From Alistipes montrealensis (GTDB lineage Bacteria > Bacteroidota > Bacteroidia > Bacteroidales > Rikenellaceae): 64,000 bases of DNA. Of the stretch, positions 1-9,831 are shown in pieces (position 1 is the stretch's first letter; each line of letters opens with the position of its first letter). The position numbers and the translations under genes were made by a program. Under the pieces are notes generated by a model. That model made no database searches. It had not been told where the DNA came from and saw only the letters and a program-made list of their open reading frames with translations. The DNA lies in the NCBI RefSeq assembly GCF_018362775.1, contig NZ_JAGYXY010000004.1, positions 295,630 to 359,629 on the forward strand, in the 5' to 3' direction.

Positions 1-1125
1 CGCGAGTCGCTCCGGGAGTGGGCTGCCAAGCAGGCCGCCGTCGAAAAATCGTGGCGCAGCGAGCACAAGGACCTGGCGCGCAAACTCGACGATTTCCTCT
101 CGGGAAAACTTCCCGAGATCGACTATAAGTCCATCGAAATGAAACCCAACGTGGCTACGCGCGCCGCATCGGCGACGGTGCTGGGCGTTTATGCCGAAAA
201 GATCGACAACATGATCGTCGCGTCGGCCGACCTTTCGAATTCGGACAAGACCGACGGTTTCCTCAAAAAGACCAAGGCGTTCACGAAGGGCGATTTCTCC
301 GGGAAATTCTTCCAGGCGGGCGTCTCGGAACTGACGATGGCCTGCGTGATGAACGGCATGGCGCTGCACGGAGGCGTGATTCCGGTCGGCGGCACGTTCT
401 TCGTCTTCTCCGATTATATGAAACCCGCCGTGCGCCTTTCGGCGCTGATGCGCCTGCATGTGGTTTACGTCTGGACGCACGACTCGTTCCGCGTGGGCGA
501 GGACGGCCCGACGCACCAGCCTGTCGAGCACGAAGCGCAGATTCGCCTGATGGAGCACCTCAGAAACCACCACGACGAGCGTTCGATGCTCGTGCTGCGT
601 CCTGCCGACGGCGACGAGACCGTCATGGCGTGGAAACTGGCTGTCGAAGAGCACCGTCCCGTGGCGCTCGTGCTTTCGCGTCAGGATATCAAGACCCTGC
701 CGACGCTGGGCGCCAGCCGCCGCGAGGAAGCCGCACAGGTCGCCAAAGGCGGTTATGTGGTTGTCGACGCCGCCAAACCCGCTGCGGTGCTGATCGCTAC
801 GGGTTCGGAAGTCGCGACGCTCGTCGAGGGCGCCGAACTGCTGGCTGCCGAAGGTATTCCGGTCCGTGTGGTGGGTGTTCCGAGTGAAGGCCTGTTCCGT
901 GACCAGCCCCGTTCCTACCAGGAGAGCATCCTGCCTGTGGGTATTCCGCGCTACGGCATGACCTCGGGCCTTCCGGTGAACCTCCAGGGCCTCGTGGGTG
1001 AAAACGGCGTGATCCACGGCCTCGACCACTTCGGCTGGTCGGCTCCCTATAAAGTGCTGGACGAGAAGTTCGGCTACAACGGGGCGACCGTTGCCGCGGA
1101 AGTGAAGAAGATGCTGGGAAAATAA
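1..1125 (+). CDS. tkt: Transketolase, C-terminal part (5' end outside window)
   Basis: Transketolase moves two-carbon ketol units between sugar phosphates in the cytosolic non-oxidative pentose phosphate pathway, using thiamine diphosphate. The reading frame is already open at base 1, so the gene enters from the left and about 374 residues are visible. They cover the end of the first domain, the pyrimidine-binding domain (TRAASATVLG, then the region around GEDGPTHQPVEH, whose histidines contact the substrate) and the C-terminal domain with VLIATGSEV. An ATG at 139 is internal: the sequence upstream of it continues a normal transketolase. A strong hairpin terminator follows at 1170-1216. The family assignment is secure; the N-terminal cofactor-binding domain lies outside the window. 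Confidence 0.95.
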   Translation, partial: RESLREWAAKQAAVEKSWRSEHKDLARKLDDFLSGKLPEIDYKSIEMKPNVATRAASATVLGVYAEKIDNMIVASADLSNSDKTDGFLKKTKAFTKGDFSGKFFQAGVSELTMACVMNGMALHGGVIPVGGTFFVFSDYMKPAVRLSALMRLHVVYVWTHDSFRVGEDGPTHQPVEHEAQIRLMEHLRNHHDERSMLVLRPADGDETVMAWKLAVEEHRPVALVLSRQDIKTLPTLGASRREEAAQVAKGGYVVVDAAKPAAVLIATGSEVATLVEGAELLAAEGIPVRVVGVPSEGLFRDQPRSYQESILPVGIPRYGMTSGLPVNLQGLVGENGVIHGLDHFGWSAPYKVLDEKFGYNGATVAAEVKKMLGK

Positions 1126-1153
1126 GACGATAGCCCTTTGGTTTCAGGGGGCA

Positions 1154-1161
1154 TATCTTTG
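1154..1161 (+). promoter_or_regulatory. TAnnTTTG box directly before the post-tkt hairpin
   Basis: TATCTTTG matches the Bacteroidetes -7 consensus perfectly, but the predicted start (about 1166) falls at the foot of the terminator hairpin, so any transcript would begin with the hairpin. It could make a very small RNA or be a chance match. Confidence 0.35.
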
Positions 1162-1169
1162 CACTTGCA

Positions 1170-1216
1170 GGGCGCAAATGGGTAGTGTAGTAGTACATCC
1201 CATTTGCGCCCTCTTT
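1170..1216 (+). terminator. Intrinsic terminator after tkt
   Basis: GGGCGCAAATGGG (1170-1182) and CCCATTTGCGCCC (1199-1211) form a perfect 13-bp stem with a 16-nt loop, followed by TCTTT. Its position 44 bases past the transketolase stop fits a terminator. Confidence 0.8.
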
Positions 1217-1379
1217 ATCCGGATGCGAATCCGGGTCCTGAATCGGATCTTTTAATTATTACTGCATCCTGAGCGTCACCTAAGGGACGGGCGGTATCTG
1301 AACAATCGCTGTTTTATTCCGGGTTCGGCCTGCCCGGAAAGAATTTCCCGGAATATTTTTCATATTGCGATATTATCCC

Positions 1380-1387
1380 TATCTTTG
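1380..1387 (+). promoter_or_regulatory. metK promoter, -7 element
   Basis: TATCTTTG is a perfect TAnnTTTG box. The predicted start near 1392 gives a leader of about 130 nt, which is long for this genome and contains the SAM-II-like element. Confidence 0.75.
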
Positions 1388-1412
1388 CAGTCCCGTCTGT
1401 CAAGCGGGGAAA

Positions 1413-1467
1413 TGTGGAAAGATTTGACTGATTGCAAACCACAATAAAAAAGCGCTAAAGCAGCATC
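1413..1467 (+). promoter_or_regulatory. Probable SAM-II riboswitch in the metK leader
   Basis: The leader matches the SAM-II pattern recalled from the family. A short P1 stem (TGTGG 1413-1417 with CCACA 1439-1443) encloses GATTTGACTGATTGCAAA. An A-rich linker follows, then GCTAAAG (1454-1460), the conserved pseudoknot strand. CAG (1461-1463) can pair with CUG (1428-1430) in the P1 loop, as an H-type pseudoknot requires. SAM-II aptamers act on translation of methionine and SAM genes. Here the pseudoknot ends about 60 nt before the start codon, so the expression platform is not obvious. Promoter position and the downstream SAM synthetase gene fit this function. Confidence 0.72.
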
Positions 1468-1525
1468 TTTTTTTATTACCAACAGCCAATTTTTCCCATT
1501 TTATACGTTTAACCATTAAAAATGT

Positions 1526-2836
<1,311 letters not shown>

Positions 2837-2853
2837 TGTCGGTATATGCCGAG

Positions 2854-2888
2854 AAATCGGGACATCCGCGATGGATGTCCCGATTTTT
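2854..2888 (+). terminator. Intrinsic terminator after metK
   Basis: AAATCGGGACATCC (2854-2867) and GGATGTCCCGATTT (2873-2886) form a perfect 14-bp stem with a 5-nt loop and a T tail. Confidence 0.85.
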
Positions 2889-3012
2889 GTACGAAATGAA
2901 CATACTAACCGGACGTTATTGATCGTTTGTCATTCGAAAATAGAAATCTAAAAACACAGCTTATGCGATGAAGTTGCCTCTGATTAATAGAAACTAACAC
3001 TTTAAATTTATT

Positions 3013-4503
3013 ATGAAAAAGGCATTTTTAATTTTAGGACTCGTTGCCGTGTCGGCTGCCGCCGGCGGACTTACGGCATGGACTGTTTCCGGAGACCGTG
3101 ACGGTTCCGTGGCATACATCGAGCGTGAGGTGGAACGTACGCCTGCGCTCGGGAATCACTTTACATCTTATCAGGCCGAACAATATCCCGACCTCACCTA
3201 TGCCGCCGAAAATGCGGTGAAGGCCGTGGTCAACATCGAGGCCATCCAGCAGGTCGAGATGCCGCAGCGCCGGGGCGGTTACGATCCGTTCCTGGAGTTC
3301 TTCGGGATTCCGCAGGACTATGGCCGTGGTCGCGGCGACGGCCGGCCGCAGTTCCGCGAACAGCGGGCCGGCGGTTCGGGCGTGATCATCTCGGAGGACG
3401 GTTATATCGTGACGAACAACCACGTCGTGGACGGGGCTTCGAAATTGCGGGTAAAACTCAACGACGGCCGTTCGTTCGACGCCAAACTCATCGGCAAGGA
3501 CTCGGCGACGGACCTCGCGCTGCTGAAGGTCGAAGCCAAGGAGCTGCCTACGCTGGCGTTCGGATCGTCCGATGCCCTTCGTCTGGGCGAGTGGGTGCTG
3601 GCGATCGGTTCGCCGTTCGACCTGCAGTCGACCATCACGGCAGGTATCGTGAGCGCCAAGGCCCGCCAGTTGGGAGCCATTCCCAACGATTTTCGCATCG
3701 AGTCGTTCATTCAGACCGACGCAGCGGTGAATCCCGGTAACTCGGGCGGTGCGCTGGTCAACACCCACGGCGAACTGGTGGGCATCAATACGCTGATCAA
3801 GTCGCAGACGGGAAGTTATGTAGGTTATTCGTTCGCCATTCCCGAGTCGATCGTCCGCAAAGTCGTGGTCGACCTGAAGGAGTTCGGCGTTGTGCAGCGG
3901 GCCCTGCTGGGCGTTCAGTTCCGCGTCGTGGATCAGGACTTCCTCGAAGGCGAGGGCAAGGAACTGGGAATTAAGGAGATCGGCGGAGCCTATGTGGCCG
4001 CTGTGGTCGAAGGCGGAGCCGCTTCCGAGGCGGGCATCCGTAAAGGTGATGTGATTTTGGACATTGATGGCGTGAAAATTGTTGAGCCTTCGACGCTCCA
4101 GGAGCAGATTGCAAAGCGCCGACCCAACGATACGGTTAAATTATCCGTAAAAAGAGACGGAAAGGTGAAACAATTTGACGTTACTTTGCGTAATAAAGCA
4201 GGTAAAACGGAATTGGTTACTAAAGAGGATGTCGATGTTGTCGATGCGCTCGGAGGTAAGTTCGCCGATGCGGGCGCCAAACTGTGCCGCGAGCTCGACA
4301 TCAAGGGCGGCGTACAGGTGGTCGGCATCAAGGCCGACGGAATTCTGGCCCGAGCCCGTGTTAAGCAGGGATTTGTGATCACTCACATCAACGACCGCCC
4401 GGTCTATTCGCTCAGCGATATGCAGCGTATGACAGAGAAGGTCAGTTCGATCGACGGCGTTTATCCCAACGGCCGTTCGGCAAGCTACACGCTTGTGGAG
4501 TAG
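3013..4503 (+). CDS. degP: HtrA/DegP-family periplasmic serine protease
   Basis: A Do-like serine protease and chaperone that deals with misfolded envelope proteins. An uncleaved or signal-anchor hydrophobic segment spans about residues 3-25. The trypsin-like domain has the full triad: His137 in TNNHVVD, Asp167 in SATDLALL and Ser244 in NPGNSGGAL. The first PDZ domain runs over about 290-400 (GVVQRALLGVQF onward) and a second, more diverged one over about 405-496. There is a Gly/Arg-rich LA-loop-like insertion near 100-120. It stands alone, 174 bases after metK and 55 bases before rpoD. No clear TAnnTTTG box was seen upstream. Confidence 0.94.
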   Translation: MKKAFLILGLVAVSAAAGGLTAWTVSGDRDGSVAYIEREVERTPALGNHFTSYQAEQYPDLTYAAENAVKAVVNIEAIQQVEMPQRRGGYDPFLEFFGIPQDYGRGRGDGRPQFREQRAGGSGVIISEDGYIVTNNHVVDGASKLRVKLNDGRSFDAKLIGKDSATDLALLKVEAKELPTLAFGSSDALRLGEWVLAIGSPFDLQSTITAGIVSAKARQLGAIPNDFRIESFIQTDAAVNPGNSGGALVNTHGELVGINTLIKSQTGSYVGYSFAIPESIVRKVVVDLKEFGVVQRALLGVQFRVVDQDFLEGEGKELGIKEIGGAYVAAVVEGGAASEAGIRKGDVILDIDGVKIVEPSTLQEQIAKRRPNDTVKLSVKRDGKVKQFDVTLRNKAGKTELVTKEDVDVVDALGGKFADAGAKLCRELDIKGGVQVVGIKADGILARARVKQGFVITHINDRPVYSLSDMQRMTEKVSSIDGVYPNGRSASYTLVE

Positions 4504-4558
4504 GCGAAACCCGGGCGGGTTCATGGAATGGAATATTATTGGATAGTTAGGAAAAAAT

Positions 4559-5419
4559 ATGCGTCAATTAAAAATTACAAAGTCCATCACCAACCGCGAA
4601 AGCGCCTCGCTGGACAAGTACTTGCAGGAAATCGGCAAGGAGGAGCTCATCACGGTCGAGGAGGAGGTGGAACTCGCCCAGCGAATTAAAAAAGGAGACC
4701 AGGAAGCGCTCGAAAAGCTTACCAAAGCCAACCTGCGTTTCGTGGTGTCCGTCGCCAAACAATACCAGAACCAGGGACTGAGCCTCCCCGACCTGATCAA
4801 CGAGGGTAACCTCGGCCTGATCAAAGCCGCCGAGAAGTTCGACGAAACCCGCGGTTTCAAGTTCATCTCCTACGCCGTGTGGTGGATTCGCCAGTCGATC
4901 CTCCAGGCTTTGGCCGAGCAGTCGCGCATCGTGCGTCTGCCGCTCAACCAGGTGGGGTCGCTCAACAAGATCAACAAGGCCTTCGCCCGCTTCGAGCAGG
5001 AGCACGAGCGTACGCCGTCGCCCGAGGAGCTGGCTACGGAACTGGAACTCCCGAAGGAGAAGGTTACCGACACGCTGCGTGTCGCAGGCCGCCACGTATC
5101 GGTCGACGCTCCGTTCGCCGACGGCGAGGACAACTCGCTGCTGGATGTACTGGTGAACCCCGATTCGCCCAACGCCGACCGCGGACTGATCAACGAATCG
5201 TTGTCGACCGAGGTGGACCGTGCGCTGGAGACCCTGACGGAGCGTGAGCGCGACATCATCAAGTACTTCTTCGGCATCGGAACTTCGGAGATGACACTCG
5301 AAGAGATCGGCGAGAAGTTCGACCTGACGCGCGAACGCGTGCGCCAGATCAAGGAGAAGGCAATCCGCCGCCTCCGCCACTCGTCGCGGTCGAAGCTTCT
5401 GAAATCCTACCTGGGGTAG
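4559..5419 (+). CDS. rpoD: RNA polymerase primary sigma factor (RpoD/SigA)
   Basis: The housekeeping sigma factor directs RNA polymerase to promoters. At 286 residues it is the short form normal for Bacteroidetes, lacking region 1.1 and the non-conserved insert. Region 1.2 starts near residue 15 ([11 protein letters not shown]). Region 2 spans about 60-130, with [19 protein letters not shown] and the melting segment [10 protein letters not shown]. Region 3 follows ([13 protein letters not shown]), and region 4 is at about 220-280, with [12 protein letters not shown] and the helix-turn-helix [21 protein letters not shown]. This sigma reads the TAnnTTTG promoters seen through the window. A hairpin terminator lies 37 bases past the stop. 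Confidence 0.97.
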   Translation: MRQLKITKSITNRESASLDKYLQEIGKEELITVEEEVELAQRIKKGDQEALEKLTKANLRFVVSVAKQYQNQGLSLPDLINEGNLGLIKAAEKFDETRGFKFISYAVWWIRQSILQALAEQSRIVRLPLNQVGSLNKINKAFARFEQEHERTPSPEELATELELPKEKVTDTLRVAGRHVSVDAPFADGEDNSLLDVLVNPDSPNADRGLINESLSTEVDRALETLTERERDIIKYFFGIGTSEMTLEEIGEKFDLTRERVRQIKEKAIRRLRHSSRSKLLKSYLG

Positions 5420-5455
5420 TTTTCGATTTTAAGCGGCAATTTCCGCACATCCCTC

Positions 5456-5506
5456 GAACGGGACGAATGGAATGTACCTGAGTACTATCCATCCGTCCCG
5501 TTCTTT
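5456..5506 (+). terminator. Intrinsic terminator after rpoD
   Basis: The arms 5456-5471 and 5488-5503 pair over 16 bp with one G-U wobble, and TTTA follows. The loop contains two GTAC half-sites that can extend the hairpin. Confidence 0.8.
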
Positions 5507-5580
5507 ACGATGCACGAAACCTGCTCGCTTAAAATGCAAAAACTGATGTTCTGCTTTTCTCGGTTATATATTCACAATAA

Positions 5581-5613
5581 AATAATCCGGATGCCAAAGG
5601 TATCCGGATTATT
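5581..5613 (-). terminator. Terminator for the minus-strand ung operon
   Basis: AATAATCCGGAT (5581-5592) pairs with ATCCGGATTATT (5602-5613), a perfect 12-bp stem. On the minus strand it ends in a T-rich stretch. Confidence 0.7.
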
Positions 5614-5635
5614 CAGTTTTATACGGCCCGAAAGG

Positions 5636-6439
5636 CTACACGTCGTAGTTGATCGTCGTGCCGGTTCCGTCGTAGCCGCCGGAATCGCTGTCGTCGCCCG
5701 AAGAGTCGGATTCCGTGCCGTCGAACGAGGAGACGCAGACACAGAGACTGATGGCCGTGATGATCATCCATAGCTTCCGGCCGAAAAACGGCTCGAAATA
5801 GATCAGCAGGCCGCCGACAATCCCGATCAGCAGCAGGAACAGCCACATCCGGGTGTTATGGGCGTTTTCCCGCAAGGTATAGAGCACATACAGGCCGCCC
5901 AATCCGAGGACGAGGTATCCCAGCAGTTGGGAGATGAGATACCAGCCCCGGTCGAGGAGATGTCCGACGGAGAGCTGATAGCGCTGGCCGGAAGCGATCC
6001 GGTCTGCTATTTCCCACTCCGGCTGTTTGCTCTCGGCGATCAGGAATCCGATTCCTTTGCGGTCGACATAGCGGTAAACGCGCAGGTATACCTGGTCGTT
6101 GCGGTAGTCGCTGACTTTGTCGTAGCGTTTCCAGAGCGAATTGGATTGATTGATAAGTGTAAGTTTGGAGAGGGCAGGCAGCCATTTGTCGTCGCGCTGC
6201 GAAAGGCAGCTCGAACGGTCGATCCGCTTGTCGGTCGTGATGCGGAAAAGGGTCGTTTTAACGCCGTCCTTTTCGGCTGTGAAGCCTGTGATGCCTTGTT
6301 GCTCGTTGTTGAAAGGCTCGTAGCTGTAATCGTCGGGGACTGTAAAGCGCATGGTGGCGTCTTTGTAGTCGTGTGCCCGGAGGGCCTGGGGTGCAAGCAC
6401 CAAAAGCGCTGCTGTAATCAGTAGTGCGAAGTGTTTCAT
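5636..6439 (-). CDS. Exported membrane protein of unknown function
   Basis: I do not recognise this 267-residue protein. It has a clear signal peptide (MKHFALLITAALLVLAPQALRA, cleavage after ALRA) and an extracytoplasmic domain of about 150 residues. Three closely spaced hydrophobic segments follow in about residues 165-240 (LISQLLGYLVLGLGGLYVL, MWLFLLLIGIVGGLLIYF, KLWMIITAISLCVCV). The tail is acidic and low in complexity, rich in Ser, Asp and Gly. The layout (secreted domain, membrane anchor, Gly/Ser tail) recalls TPM-type membrane proteins, but no family motif was confirmed. It starts 24 bases after ung on the same strand, so the two are probably cotranscribed. Confidence 0.7.
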   Translation of the reverse strand: MKHFALLITAALLVLAPQALRAHDYKDATMRFTVPDDYSYEPFNNEQQGITGFTAEKDGVKTTLFRITTDKRIDRSSCLSQRDDKWLPALSKLTLINQSNSLWKRYDKVSDYRNDQVYLRVYRYVDRKGIGFLIAESKQPEWEIADRIASGQRYQLSVGHLLDRGWYLISQLLGYLVLGLGGLYVLYTLRENAHNTRMWLFLLLIGIVGGLLIYFEPFFGRKLWMIITAISLCVCVSSFDGTESDSSGDDSDSGGYDGTGTTINYDV

Positions 6440-6463
6440 CCGAAGGTCGTTTTTAGTATGGTT

Positions 6464-7126
6464 TTACCACACGATGGGCTCTTTGCCGATCGAGCGGAGG
6501 TATTCGTTGGCACGCGAAAAATGGCGGCAGCCGAAAAATCCCCGGTAGACCGAAAGCGGCGAGGGGTGTACGGCTTTGAGAATCAGGTTGCGCTGCGGAT
6601 CGGCGATGGCGCCTTTCTTCTGGGCATAGCTGCCCCAGAGCATGTAGACGATACCCTGTTTGCGTTCGGCGATGGCGCGGACTACGGCGTCGGTGAAGGT
6701 CTCCCAGCCGTGTCCGGCGTGCGATGCCGCTTCATGGGCGCGGACCGTGAGCACGGCGTTGAGCAGCAGCACGCCCTGTTCGGCCCACCGGTCGAGATTG
6801 CCTGTCGACGGTACGGGGGTTCCGGTGTCGTCGGCGACCTCCTTGAAGATGTTTTGCAGCGAGGGCGGGAAAGGTACGCCGTCCGCGACCGAGAAACAAA
6901 GCCCGTTGGCCTGCCCGGGACCGTGGTAGGGGTCCTGGCCGATGACGACGACTTTCAATTTCTCGAACGGACACTTGTCGAAGGCCCGGAAGATGTTGCT
7001 GCCGCGCGGGAAGATGCGCTGCGAGGCGTATTCCTGCCGTACGAACCCGGTAAGGGCGGCGAAATAGGGTTTTTCGAATTCCGGAGCGAGGAGCTCTTTC
7101 CAGTCGGAGGCTATCTTTACATCCAT
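6464..7126 (-). CDS. ung: Uracil-DNA glycosylase, family 1
   Basis: This enzyme removes uracil from DNA at the start of base-excision repair. The 220-residue length is typical. The water-activating loop reads IGQDPYHGPGQANG, with catalytic Asp at residue 65 and His at 68. The DNA-intercalating loop HPSPLSVYRGFFG lies near residues 185-197. FLLLNAVLTVRAHEAASH corresponds to the uracil-recognition region (VLLLNAVLTV in this protein). It is the first gene of a two-gene unit with the downstream membrane protein. No obvious promoter box was seen in the 190 bases before it. Confidence 0.97.
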   Translation of the reverse strand: MDVKIASDWKELLAPEFEKPYFAALTGFVRQEYASQRIFPRGSNIFRAFDKCPFEKLKVVVIGQDPYHGPGQANGLCFSVADGVPFPPSLQNIFKEVADDTGTPVPSTGNLDRWAEQGVLLLNAVLTVRAHEAASHAGHGWETFTDAVVRAIAERKQGIVYMLWGSYAQKKGAIADPQRNLILKAVHPSPLSVYRGFFGCRHFSRANEYLRSIGKEPIVW

Positions 7127-7251
7127 GGTTTTTGAGGGTTATCGGACCGGTTCTTTCTATGGCGCGGCTTGGCCGGGAGCGGTAGAAAGGACCGTCGGGT
7201 TTTCAAGGGTCGGATTTTTAATCTCGTAAATATAATGAAAAATCCGGCAAA

Positions 7252-7296
7252 CGCAAAAAACAGGCGGCATCCGCTCCTGAGAGGGACGCCGCCTGT
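7252..7296 (-). terminator. Terminator after the BlaR1-like gene
   Basis: ACAGGCGGC (7260-7268) pairs with GCCGCCTGT (7288-7296). On the minus strand the stem is followed by a run of six T, as expected for the end of the blaI-blaR1 unit. Confidence 0.8.
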
Positions 7297-7317
7297 CTTT
7301 GATGGGGCGGGAAAGGG

Positions 7318-9825
7318 TTATTTTTTGGGAGTGCTGTAGCCTACGACGACAATTTCATCCACGCTGCCGCTGACTTTTTCAGCCTGCCCGGGGGCTTTGC
7401 CGCTGCCTTGCAGGCGGAAATCCACGGGTACGGTGAGTTTCACCCGGACGGCCTGCCCGCGCTGCCTGCCCGGAGCCCAGGCGTCCGCCGGTACATTTCC
7501 GATCACGCGACTGGCCTCGTCGGAGAGCAGTTTGCCGGGCGACTGCAATACGTTGATATTGCTTACCGAACCGTCTTTCTCGACGATGAACGATGTGACG
7601 ACACGTCCCTGGATGTTTTGTTTCATGGCTTCTGCGGGGTATCTTACGTGCATCTGCACCCATTGGCGGAAGGCGCTGAGATCGCCGCCCTGGAACGAGG
7701 GCATGACTTCGGTTATGAGGAACGGCTCGTCGCCGGCAGGAGCGGTTTGTGCGGTTGCCTGTTTCGCCGCGGCGGTACGGAAATCGACCGGCAGCGTATA
7801 TTTCACGGTTACTTTCTGGCCGCGCTGTTCGCCGGGCGTCCATTTGGGGGAAGATTCGATGACGCGGCAGGCCTCGTCGGAGAGCAGTTTGTCGGGTGAC
7901 TGCAACACCTTCAGATCGGCCAGCGAACCGTCGGCTTTGATTTCGAACGACACGACGACACGGCCCTGGATATTCTGCTTTGCGGCTTCGGCAGGGTACT
8001 GGATGCGTTCCTGTACCCACGTACGGAAGGTGTTGAGGTCGCCGCCCTGGAACGAAGGCATCTTCTCGGCGATGATGAACGGTTCGACTTCGTCGTAATT
8101 GACGGCGGTTTTTTTGATCGCCCCTGTCTTTTCATCGAAAGCGGCTTCTTCGGTCACCGGCTTGGCTGCGCCTTTCGTGGTGACTACTACTACGCCGTTT
8201 TTACCCCGCGGGCCGTATAATGCGGTGGCGGACTGGTTTTTGAGGACTGAGACGCTCTCGATGCTCCGGGGGTCCAGGTTGTCGATGCTCGCCTGTTCGA
8301 CGCCGTCGACGACAAAGAGCGGTTTCGGTGTAGCGTTGTCCCCGCTGGCGGGGTGCTTCCCTGTTTTGGAATTTTCGGGGACGAGCCGGACCACGTAATC
8401 GCTCTGCTTGCCGACCACGACCGAGGCGGACAGGTAGTCGGGATAGCCCACCTCCAGCACGGCCCCTTCGGGCGCTTCGATCGAGGCCTCTCCCTTGGCG
8501 TCGGCAACGACACCCGTCTTTGTCCCGGCGATCACTACGGTAGCGCCGACGGCCGGTTCCGTTGTATTCGCCAGCGTGATTTTCAGCACGGCTTTCCCGG
8601 CAGCAGCTTTTTTATCGGCCTTTTTGGCGCCGGGGGTTATGCTGATCGCGTCGAGCTGGTTGTCGGTCGAGGTCAGCGTGAGGGCATGGGCCTCCCCGCC
8701 GGGAGTGTCGGATACACGGATTTTTTCCGTTTTGCAGCCGACGTAGGAAATAGCCAGTTCGCTGCCGGGAGCTGCTGAAATCCGGGCTGTGCCGTTGGTG
8801 TCGGTAACGGTCCCGGCATTTGTACCCGTGATCAGCACGATGGCGCCGGAGAGCGGTTTGCCGTCTTTGATAACCGTAACGGAAACCTCCTTTTTCGTCT
8901 CGTCGGAGGCGGTCGCAACGTTGTCGGCCGGGGTCTTTTCGGTCTCCGCAATCCGGATTTCGGCGGCGCGCGTGGTGAAGGAGAAGGCGCACAGGAGACC
9001 TATCACGGCGGGAAGCGTGCCCGCCAGTCGCAGCAGGGAGTGCCTGCCGGGAGTTTTAGTTGTCATCATTTTAAAGCGTTTTTTGGTTAAGGAATCCCGC
9101 AGCCCGTTGGCTATTTCCGGACTATAACCGAAAAGCTGCCTGAATATGGTTTTCATGTAGTGTTCGATGTCGTATCCGCTGGCCAGCACGTCGCTGTCGG
9201 CCTCGAACTCCTCGGCTTCGGTGAGCCGCCGTGCGGTGAGCCACACGAAGGGGTTCCACCACAGGGCAGCCTTCATGCACTCCATGGCGACGCGTTCGGC
9301 CGAGTGGCGGTGGGCGATGTGGCTCGCTTCGTGGGCTACGATGGCCTGCAACTCGGCGGCCGGGGTTTGGTCCCAGATATAAATCGAGCGGAAGAACGAG
9401 AACGATGCGATTCGCTGCGGAGTCCGTACGAGCGTGAAGCGGTCGGTGCGGGTGATGGCTGCACCCCGGCGGAGCCTGCGGATGCGCACGACCTGCCACA
9501 GCATGACGCCTGCGATCAGACTGACGCCCACGAGATAGCCTGCGAGGCACAGGATTTCGGGCGTAACGACGGGGGCGGCCTCTTCGATCACTTCGGCGGT
9601 CCACTCCTCTGCGGGGAGGGCGACCGTGGGGGCAACCTCGATTACCTTGCCCGGCCAGACGGGGATGCGCAGCAACGGAATGAGGGCCGCGACGAGGGTC
9701 GATGCGAGCAGGTAGGCCCTGCACCAGCGGAACCGTACGCGCCGGTCGAGCAGGATGGCGTAGGCGCCCAGCAGCACGCCGCTGCAGGCGAGCACTTCGA
9801 GGGCGTAGATGGCGAGGGCTTTCAT
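7318..9825 (-). CDS. BlaR1/MecR1-like M56 metallopeptidase with TonB-type C-terminal domains
   Basis: An 835-residue integral membrane zinc peptidase. Its partner, a BlaI repressor, is the likely target or relay. Four hydrophobic segments lie in residues 5-26, 38-56, 90-115 and about 265-285. The zinc motif HEASH (165-169) sits in the cytoplasmic M56 domain. The C-terminal half is extracytoplasmic. It has three carboxypeptidase-regulatory-like segments (about 310-480), a short TonB-receptor plug-like segment (PLFVVDGVEQ, about 505-555) and two consecutive TonB C-terminal domains (about 585-690 and 705-815). The two TonB domains share FQGGDL, QNIQGRVV and KLLSDEA. It begins 6 bases after blaI. 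The signal sensed is unknown; a beta-lactam sensor domain is absent. The duplicated end is discussed as a finding. Confidence 0.88.
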   Translation of the reverse strand: MKALAIYALEVLACSGVLLGAYAILLDRRVRFRWCRAYLLASTLVAALIPLLRIPVWPGKVIEVAPTVALPAEEWTAEVIEEAAPVVTPEILCLAGYLVGVSLIAGVMLWQVVRIRRLRRGAAITRTDRFTLVRTPQRIASFSFFRSIYIWDQTPAAELQAIVAHEASHIAHRHSAERVAMECMKAALWWNPFVWLTARRLTEAEEFEADSDVLASGYDIEHYMKTIFRQLFGYSPEIANGLRDSLTKKRFKMMTTKTPGRHSLLRLAGTLPAVIGLLCAFSFTTRAAEIRIAETEKTPADNVATASDETKKEVSVTVIKDGKPLSGAIVLITGTNAGTVTDTNGTARISAAPGSELAISYVGCKTEKIRVSDTPGGEAHALTLTSTDNQLDAISITPGAKKADKKAAAGKAVLKITLANTTEPAVGATVVIAGTKTGVVADAKGEASIEAPEGAVLEVGYPDYLSASVVVGKQSDYVVRLVPENSKTGKHPASGDNATPKPLFVVDGVEQASIDNLDPRSIESVSVLKNQSATALYGPRGKNGVVVVTTKGAAKPVTEEAAFDEKTGAIKKTAVNYDEVEPFIIAEKMPSFQGGDLNTFRTWVQERIQYPAEAAKQNIQGRVVVSFEIKADGSLADLKVLQSPDKLLSDEACRVIESSPKWTPGEQRGQKVTVKYTLPVDFRTAAAKQATAQTAPAGDEPFLITEVMPSFQGGDLSAFRQWVQMHVRYPAEAMKQNIQGRVVTSFIVEKDGSVSNINVLQSPGKLLSDEASRVIGNVPADAWAPGRQRGQAVRVKLTVPVDFRLQGSGKAPGQAEKVSGSVDEIVVVGYSTPKK

Positions 9826-9831
9826 GGCGTG

